Shown piece after piece: positions 18,138 through 22,962 of a DNA stretch of 22,962 nt. The first letter of the stretch is position 1. Every line of letters begins with the position of its first letter. A program made the translations under genes and the position numbers. The notes beneath the pieces are model-generated. The model saw only the letters and a list, made by a program, of their open reading frames with translations, made no database searches and was not told the DNA's origin. Source of the stretch: Apostichopus parvimensis (lineage: Eukaryota; Echinodermata; Holothuroidea; Aspidochirotida; Stichopodidae); the NCBI GenBank assembly GCA_000934455.1, contig KN883050.1, positions 52,673 through 75,634 of the forward strand, written 5' to 3'.

Positions 18138-18900
18138 TCATAACAATAATGACCAATCTTTATCCAAAATCATAATATTCAATTTCTCACACCATTTTGA
18201 TAAAGCCTTATTCCTAACAACTGAAGAATGTAACAAATAATTATAAACATATCTACAAATAAATTTTTGTTTAGATATCATTAGCCAATAAAAATTGATG
18301 ACAGGTCTCAGTAAACTCGGTAAAGCATCCAAAAAACTTATTCCAAGAAGATTTTATAGCATTTATCAATCCATAATATTCTAAAAAATTTGAACGCACA
18401 TTATAAATATTGATAAATTGATTATAACTAAGAAATGTACCATCTTCTGATATTAAATCATTAATTATATGGATTCCACTATTAATCCAGTGCCGATATA
18501 AAACCGGCTTACCGTCAACCTTTATTGAACTATTGTTCCAAATAGGCTGATATAGAATTAAATGATGATCATTGCTAAAAGCATAATTATAGTTTACCAT
18601 ATAATAATGGAATGAGTAAAAACGTCTTTCCAAAAAATATTATCAAATGCAATGCTATACTGTTTAATAAAAAAATCACCATTCATAATAGCATCTGTAA
18701 TAGTAAAAACATATTTACTAAGATACCAAGCACCAAGACAATTTTTCCCAGTATTATTGTCAAACAGGCGACAAAAAACAAGTAACTTTCAAAGCCACAG
18801 TGTGACTAAAAATATCAGTCATTCTAAAACCACCCTCTGCATAATCATGAATAACCTGTTGTCTACTAACACGATCAGGTTTATTCTTCCAAATAAACTT
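18138..18900 (-). pseudogene. LINE region between reverse transcriptase and zinc knuckle
   Basis: Read on minus: LLKDLNSLFFKFIWKNKPDR and QQVIHDYAEGGFRMTDI follow the palm domain (18900-18790), then a decayed stretch with stops. PIWNNSSIKVDGKPVLYRHW and SGIHIINDLISEDGTFLSY, then NFLEYYGLINAI, lie within 18633-18270. These are well-known conserved stretches of LINE ORF2 proteins after the reverse transcriptase. Two frames and several stops are needed, so it is not translatable. The last part ends KDWSLLL at about 18140, where the LTR-like insert begins. Confidence 0.75.
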
Positions 18901-18923
18901 GAAAAATAAAGAATTCAAATCTT

Positions 18924-19463
18924 TCAAGAGGGCAATTCCGACGGATTAGGTAATGTTAACAAATAATAATTCAAATGAGGTAAGATAATTGATTTAAAAA
19001 CCTTTACACGACCCAACGTAGTTAGATTACGCTTTGACCAAATGTTTATCAGATGCCTAATTTTATTTTCTGCCTTTGCGTAATTTACTGAAATCATTCT
19101 ATCCAGATCAGTATTAAAAATAATTCCAAGTATAGTGAAATCTTCTCCCTGGTTCCAACAAATGTTCCTCTCTTTACAAAAAAGATCAGAAGACCCTTTC
19201 AAACTACCAATTCCAACCAAAATAGATTTATCCAAATTCATTGTTAGGCCAGAAAAACTACCAACAAAATCAAGTCCATTTAGAAGATTTTGAAAGGAAC
19301 TCATAGTACCATCAATTAAAAACGTTGTATCGTCCGCATATTGAGTCATTTTATATTCATAACCCCCAAAGTCAAGACCACGAATAGACACATCGTTATT
19401 AATATAAATATTCAAAAGCTGAGCAACGAGGTTAAAGAGACAGGGTGACAGGAGACTTATCAT
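18924..19463 (-). pseudogene. LINE reverse transcriptase palm and thumb
   Basis: Reverse transcriptase copies the element's RNA into DNA at the target nick. Seen here are SLLSPCLFNLVAQLL (motif B-like, normally QGDPLSPYLF), QYADDTTFL with the YADD catalytic pair (YADD about 19340-19329), GLTMNLDKS (motif D region), FTILGIIF (the LG motif of the palm end), and a thumb-like WSKRNLTTLGRVKVFKSIIL. About 180 residues are open in one frame. The preceding fingers and the first catalytic aspartate are missing because of a deletion at about 19445, so the enzyme cannot work. Confidence 0.85.
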
Positions 19464-19803
19464 TTTTCATTTTCTTTAACGCATCATAAACTTCCTCATA
19501 CTGTAATAGACCTTCTAGTGACTCTGATTCTGAAGTAGTCAAAACCCTATAATCATCCAATAGCACCGTTTCCAAGTCAACATCATGTAAATCATTTTCA
19601 TGTGAATCATATAAATTGCTATAAAACATAAACACATCATTTTGAATTTCATTTTGTGTATAAATATCAATATTTCCCTTGTTAGTTAGATGGGTAATTA
19701 ATTTTGTTGACGCATTACGTGCTTCCAGATTAAGAAAATACTTCGAGGGTTTTTCGCCCTCCTCAATCCATTGAACCCTAGAACGAATTCTAAAGCCCGC
19801 CAT
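19432..19803 (-). pseudogene. LINE reverse transcriptase N-terminal part, truncated
   Basis: IRSRVQWIEEGEKPSKYFLN is the conserved box just ahead of the reverse transcriptase (usual form W-x-E-x-G-E-x-x-T-x-Y-F). The frame goes on to DALKKMKNDKSP, which in complete elements leads to GxDG and about 170 residues of fingers and palm. Here it runs straight into the out-of-frame motif-B region. The overlap of the two frames at 19432-19463 marks the deletion joint. Confidence 0.8.
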
Positions 19804-20147
19804 CTTTTTCTCTCTAATTTTTTTTCCAATTCGTTTTTAAGTTTCTCCAGTTCATCCCTCATTATTACATTATTAATATCTTTCAGCCTATTAATCTCGC
19901 CTACAGAAAGGTTTCTCTCTCAATATTAATTTTTTTCTTGTACGAGGCGTAAGAAATACATTCCCCACGAAGGTTAAGAAGAATCATTTCAAACAATAAT
20001 TGATCATTTATTACAAAATGAATATCTCTTTTAGAAATGGAATGAATATTTTCTCTATTATAGATCAAACAGGCGTATTGATTTATGGTATCCCTAATTG
20101 AATCTGTAATCATACAAACAAATTGGTCATCATCAAGTAGTGAATTG
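19804..20147 (-). pseudogene. LINE linker between endonuclease and reverse transcriptase
   Basis: Contains DIHFVINDQLLFEMILLNLRG followed closely by SYASYKKKINIERE at 20113-19901. This resembles the conserved linker with DQ, L-x-x-R-G and Y-x-x-x-K-K. Stops and a shift precede the next block, which is lysine- and glutamate-rich and probably coiled. Confidence 0.65.
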
Positions 20148-21195
20148 TTAAATTTCCAATACGTACCCTCTCCCTATCTTGATATTACAGAAATTAAACG
20201 TAGTGCTAATTAAAGAGTGATCAGACCTATATCCATATAAAATAGAAGAGTTTACTACAATATTCATTAACCCAGAAGAAACCAAAAAAAAATCTAAACG
20301 ACCTTGCTTAAATGGATTCTTCTGACACCAAGTAAACTTCCATTCAATTGGATGATAAACCTGCCACACATCTACTAAAACATAATTATCCATAAGATCT
20401 AAAATCACTTGTTTAGACAAAGGATTATTAATATGTTGGTAATTAAATGTGTCCATACTTTGATTAAGTGTAACATTCCAATCACCTACAATAATACAAT
20501 GATCTGTATTGAAATCCTCGATAATATCATGCAAATTATGAAAAAAGGATGGAGTGTCGGCATTGGGACCATAGATTACAATAAAAGTGATATTAGAACA
20601 GCCCATATTCAAAATCATAGCAATATAATTACCTTTTGCCGATAGCTGAATTCGCTAGATTTTATAATCTAAATCATTATTAAAAAAAATCGCAACACCT
20701 CTAGCGTTATTTGTACCAGGCAGGGGCGTAGCGAAGGAGTTTTTGTTGGGGGGGTGTGGAGAATTTGATTTGCCGACGGATCTGGAAGTGGTGACTGAAA
20801 TGGGGGAGGGGTCTAAGTGGAGGGGGTGTCCCCTCCCCTTTGGAAATTGGCACGGAAGAAGCTCCTGTTCTCCTTTTCTCTATTCAGCTTTCCTTCTTTC
20901 TTCCCCTTCCGCTCTCTTCACCTTTTCTCCTTTTGCCGACAGACCCTAAATTTGCCGACAGCGACCAAATTATTGGGGGGTGTGACACCCCCCACACCCC
21001 CCCGCTCGCTACGCCCCTGGTACCAGGGGCAATATAACAATCCACATCCCAATCCTTTTTTATAGTGTCAATAATACCCACATCCCAATGAGTATCTTCC
21101 AAACAATAAATATGGTTCTTTTTATTTTTAAGAAAATCAAAAACATCACTCCTCTTATTAGTGGTGCGTTACCCACGGCAATTCAAAGACGATAT
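20148..21195 (-). pseudogene. LINE APE-type endonuclease, split by a MITE
   Basis: This enzyme nicks target DNA to prime reverse transcription. Motifs in order on minus: SLNCRG (about 21190), CLEDTHW (the catalytic glutamate, usually QETHW), GTNNARGVAIFFNN interrupted after GT by the MITE at 20721-21019, IYGPN, GDWNVTL (usual GDFN), FTWCQ, GRLDFFL (RLD motif) and SDHSLI (SDH catalytic motif). The whole fold is thus represented. Two in-frame stops are seen: TAA at 21171-21169 and TAG at 20657-20655. The copy is dead. Confidence 0.85.
20721..21019. mobile_element. hAT-like MITE, 299 bp, inside the LINE
   Basis: The ends are CAGGGGCGTAGCGA (20721-20734) and its exact reverse complement at the right (to 21019). 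The flanks carry a perfect 8-bp duplication GTACCAGG (20713-20720 and 21020-21027). It splits a glycine-threonine-asparagine stretch of the LINE endonuclease, and removing it with one duplication restores that reading. No coding capacity. A G-rich left part and a TGTGACACCCCCCACACC right part give foldback potential. Related ends occur at 7996 and 13328. Confidence 0.92.
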
Positions 21196-21510
21196 TATAA
21201 TTTACCCGCCATTTAGGGTAAGAATATCAGAATCGAAATCAAACTAACCATTGCATGTAATACAATTATTTTTTCTCATTACATATTTTCCATAACACAT
21301 TGATGTTATACTTTAATGTCAATATATTGAGATTTATTTTTGAAAAATAAAACAAACATAAACAAACATATTCATTCTTGATAAACATAATGCAGGCAAC
21401 ACCAGCAATCTCGGCACTTCAACATGACCTATGCGTGTCATAATGTACCACTCTAAAAGTTCGCCATTCTGCTCGAAGAATAAATATTTAAACAAGTTTT
21501 TCAAACTTGT
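21196..21510. other. Non-coding DNA, possible LINE 5' remainder
   Basis: Sequence upstream of the LINE endonuclease shows no ORF1-like protein or clear 5' end. A small hairpin CAAGTTT-TTC-AAACTTG lies at 21493-21509. Confidence 0.4.
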
Positions 21511-21707
21511 CACTCTGGGAAGAGTGCTCTCTTAATTCACAAGATTGAAACTAGTGACCAATCAAATTCAATTGAAAAACGTTTGAGATTTTCAATCTAA
21601 TATATTGATACTCAATCATATTCAATTCAAATTTTTCAATCCAACTTTCCATTGGTCCCTACTTTCAGTCTTTTAGATTGATTTTCAATTTTTTTATTTT
21701 AGAGAGT
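21511..21707. repeat. Small foldback element
   Basis: Inner arms 21542-21579 and 21632-21671 are inverted copies, starting AGATTGAAACTAGTGACCAA and, on the other strand, AGACTGAAAGTAGGGACCAA, and both ending ATTGAAAAA. Outer CACTCT stretches (21511 and, inverted, about 21702-21707) may mark the tips. The total of about 200 bases is MITE-like, but I cannot find a target duplication. Confidence 0.55.
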
Positions 21708-21920
21708 GATATATATGTATCAAAATCATCAAACAATAGATACATTTATCATTCAGACTTAGCCATATTAATATCACTATATTACTTTCATTTATTTGAT
21801 TCATTGAATACGTAATTTTTTTAATATCATTAATTGCAAGTGTAGCTTTAAAAGTTTGATCAGGTAACAAACACCACTTTTTGGTTCCTTGCTTTAGCAA
21901 AAGGAACCTATGTAGTCAGG

Positions 21921-21955
21921 TGTATGCGTGCGTGCGTGTGTGTGTGTGTGCGTCT
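21921..21955 (+). repeat. TG/CG-type microsatellite
   Basis: TGTATGCGTGCGTGCG is followed by a (TG)n run inside copy C, just after the opening hairpin. Confidence 0.85.
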
Positions 21956-22071
21956 GTGACACTTGCTTGGGTACGCTCTATCTCAATAAGGGAAAGTTGG
22001 ATTGAGGCCAAACTTGGACTATAGATCCGCCATATGGAAAAGGTGTGCCCTATTGTTTTTGGTGCCCACAA

Positions 22072-22087
22072 AGGTCACCAAAGGTCA
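22072..22087 (+). promoter_or_regulatory. DR4-type AGGTCA direct repeat
   Basis: AGGTCA-CCAA-AGGTCA. The same spacing recurs at 22220-22235 (second half AGGTCG) and 22849-22864 (exact). DR4 is the spacing used by thyroid-hormone-receptor and LXR type heterodimers. Presence in a repeat does not show use. Confidence 0.45.
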
Positions 22088-22345
22088 GTTATGGTCCAAA
22101 AACCCAAACTATTAAAACTGCAATAACTCCCAGTGCCAATGTGCGACAAGGTTGATATTTTGGGACAAGTTGTGAACTTGTTAGGGGAACAGTTTGAAAC
22201 TTAACATGCATGTGATCCAAGGTCACCCAAGGTCGATTAATGTTAAAAAACAAGTGTTTTTGCGATAACTTGAGAACGAATTGTCCGTTAGGGTTGGGAG
22301 TTGCTTCAATGTAATCCAATTGTTGATTTGCATCTGGGTGACCCT

Positions 22346-22372
22346 TGACCTCAATTTGACCTCTGGTGACCT
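22346..22372 (-). promoter_or_regulatory. Triple TGACCT array: DR5 then DR4
   Basis: TGACCT occurs at 22346, 22357 and 22367, with spacers of 5 (CAATT) and 4 (CTGG). DR5 is the classic retinoic-acid-receptor spacing. It lies between the two 630-bp related segments. Confidence 0.45.
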
Positions 22373-22559
22373 TTAAGTGTTTTGGGGATTTCAAAGGTAC
22401 CTTCCGATCATAAATATCACAAGGTTGACCCCCGTGTGACCTTTATGTGCGAAGTTATATGGGGTCAAAGTTTTCGGTCAGAGTTAGCATGGCTGTACAG
22501 ATTTGTCATGTTGATTTTTGGAATCAGGAGATCAAACTACATCTGAAAGCAAGTTCAAA

Positions 22560-22572
22560 AGGTCAAAGGTCA
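22560..22572 (+). promoter_or_regulatory. Perfect DR1 site
   Basis: AGGTCA-A-AGGTCA, the optimal DR1 bound by PPAR/RXR, HNF4 or COUP-type receptors in animals. It lies within copy C. Confidence 0.45.
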
Positions 22573-22962
22573 CATTAGAAAAAATGTGCTTATTTTGGGA
22601 GAAAACGAGCAAAAAGGAAAATGTTTGGTTTTGATGCTAGATTTGGATATCAAAGGTACCTTCCGATCAAAAATGTCAATTAGTTGACACCCGGGTGACC
22701 TTTGTGTGTGAAGTTATACAAGGTCAAAGTTAATTTTCAGACATTTAATGCAATAACTCCTAGTGCCAAGGTGTGACACGGTTGATATTTTGGGACAGGT
22801 TGCAAATGGTATAGGGGAATATTTTCAAACGAACGGTCATGTGATCCAAGGTCACCAAAGGTCAATTAATGTTAAAAAAGGAGCATTTTTGCGATAACTT
22901 GAGAACGAATTGTCAGTTAAGGTTGGGAATTGCTTCAATGTAATCCAATTGTCGACCCGCAT

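Larger units (their letters stand above)
16970..21195 (-). mobile_element. APE-type LINE, degenerate, with two insertions
   Basis: Read on the minus strand, the order is apurinic-type endonuclease (21195-20148), linker (20113-19804), reverse transcriptase start (19803-19432), reverse transcriptase palm (19463-18924), C-terminal region (18900-18138), zinc-knuckle domain (17455-17233), 3' UTR, and a tail of A runs split by CT (about 17010-16970). This is the plan of APE-type non-LTR retrotransposons; the style is closest to L1/Tx1-like elements, which I cannot prove. There are in-frame stops, a large internal deletion, a hAT-like MITE at 20721-21019 and an LTR-like insert at 17481-18126. Without insertions about 3.3 kb remain. 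The 5' end and ORF1 are not visible. Confidence 0.85.
21878..22962 (+). repeat. Dispersed repeat family, copy C, with internal repeats
   Basis: It opens with a stem of GGTTCCTT and AAGGAACC (21883-21908) and shares its start and GTGTGCCCTATTGTTTTTGG (about 22044) with copy A at 3102. Inside, 22118-22320 recurs at 22748-22950 (offset about 630) and 22392-22500 recurs at 22651-22745 (offset 259). It is rich in AGGTCA and TGACCT hexamers. The copy runs off the window end. No real coding frame: the minus-strand open frame at 22089-22394 lies within repeat units. Confidence 0.75.

Noticed and set aside
20743-21102. Several open frames around the hAT-like MITE
   Set aside because: Those on the + strand are low-complexity translations of the MITE. 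The minus-strand one mixes MITE and LINE endonuclease sequence.
22089-22394. 101-residue minus-strand open frame
   Set aside because: Lies wholly in the AGGTCA-rich repeat unit; the homologous segment at 22748-22950 does not support coding conservation.
1-22962. CRISPR-like arrays or bacterial operons
   Set aside because: The direct repeats seen have irregular spacing or are tandem without unique spacers, and the coding content is of animal type.

Overview
The window looks like metazoan genomic DNA. It is AT-rich, has long non-coding stretches, phase-1 EGF exons with GT/AG splice sites, and is crowded with decayed eukaryotic transposons. The mix (DIRS-type tyrosine-recombinase retrotransposon, APE-type LINE, hAT-like MITEs with 8-bp target duplications, a TTAA-flanked THAP element, AGGTCA-rich repeats) suggests a marine invertebrate, perhaps an echinoderm or other deuterostome. 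That placement is inference. I see no bacterial genes, no rRNA or tRNA genes and no CRISPR array.

Layout. 1-4475 is non-coding, with short degenerate repeat modules (1240-1300, 2361-2459) and one copy of a dispersed repeat (3102-3680). 4476-6517 is a DNA transposon remnant with TTAA duplications, 16-bp inverted ends and a broken THAP-domain gene; I read it as Kolobok-like. 6518-7995 carries six copies of a 14-15-bp motif in both orientations. 7996-13328 is a nest of elements: outer hAT-type ends, then a long inverted repeat, then a DIRS retrotransposon (9034-12387), then a hAT-like MITE (9611-10479) inside the DIRS element. A second copy of the dispersed repeat follows (13370-13650).

The only host gene I can support lies at 14555-15583 on the + strand: two consecutive phase 1-1 exons, each encoding one six-cysteine EGF-like domain, with a weaker 39-nt candidate exon at 16042-16080. 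These are internal exons of a larger extracellular or membrane protein whose other exons lie outside the window or were not recognised.

16118-16350 is a minisatellite and 16642-16961 a four-copy array of about 90 bp in which most copies carry a GC-rich hairpin. About 16970-21195 is an APE-type LINE on the minus strand. It has lost the core of its reverse transcriptase and is split by a 646-bp LTR-like insert (with a perfect four-unit heat-shock element) and a 299-bp hAT-like MITE with a perfect 8-bp duplication. 21511-21707 is a small foldback element. 21878 to the end is a third, large copy of the dispersed repeat, rich in AGGTCA direct repeats spaced like nuclear-receptor sites.

No mobile element here appears intact. 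Their layering gives a relative order of insertion: the MITEs at 9611 and 20721 are younger than their DIRS and LINE hosts.
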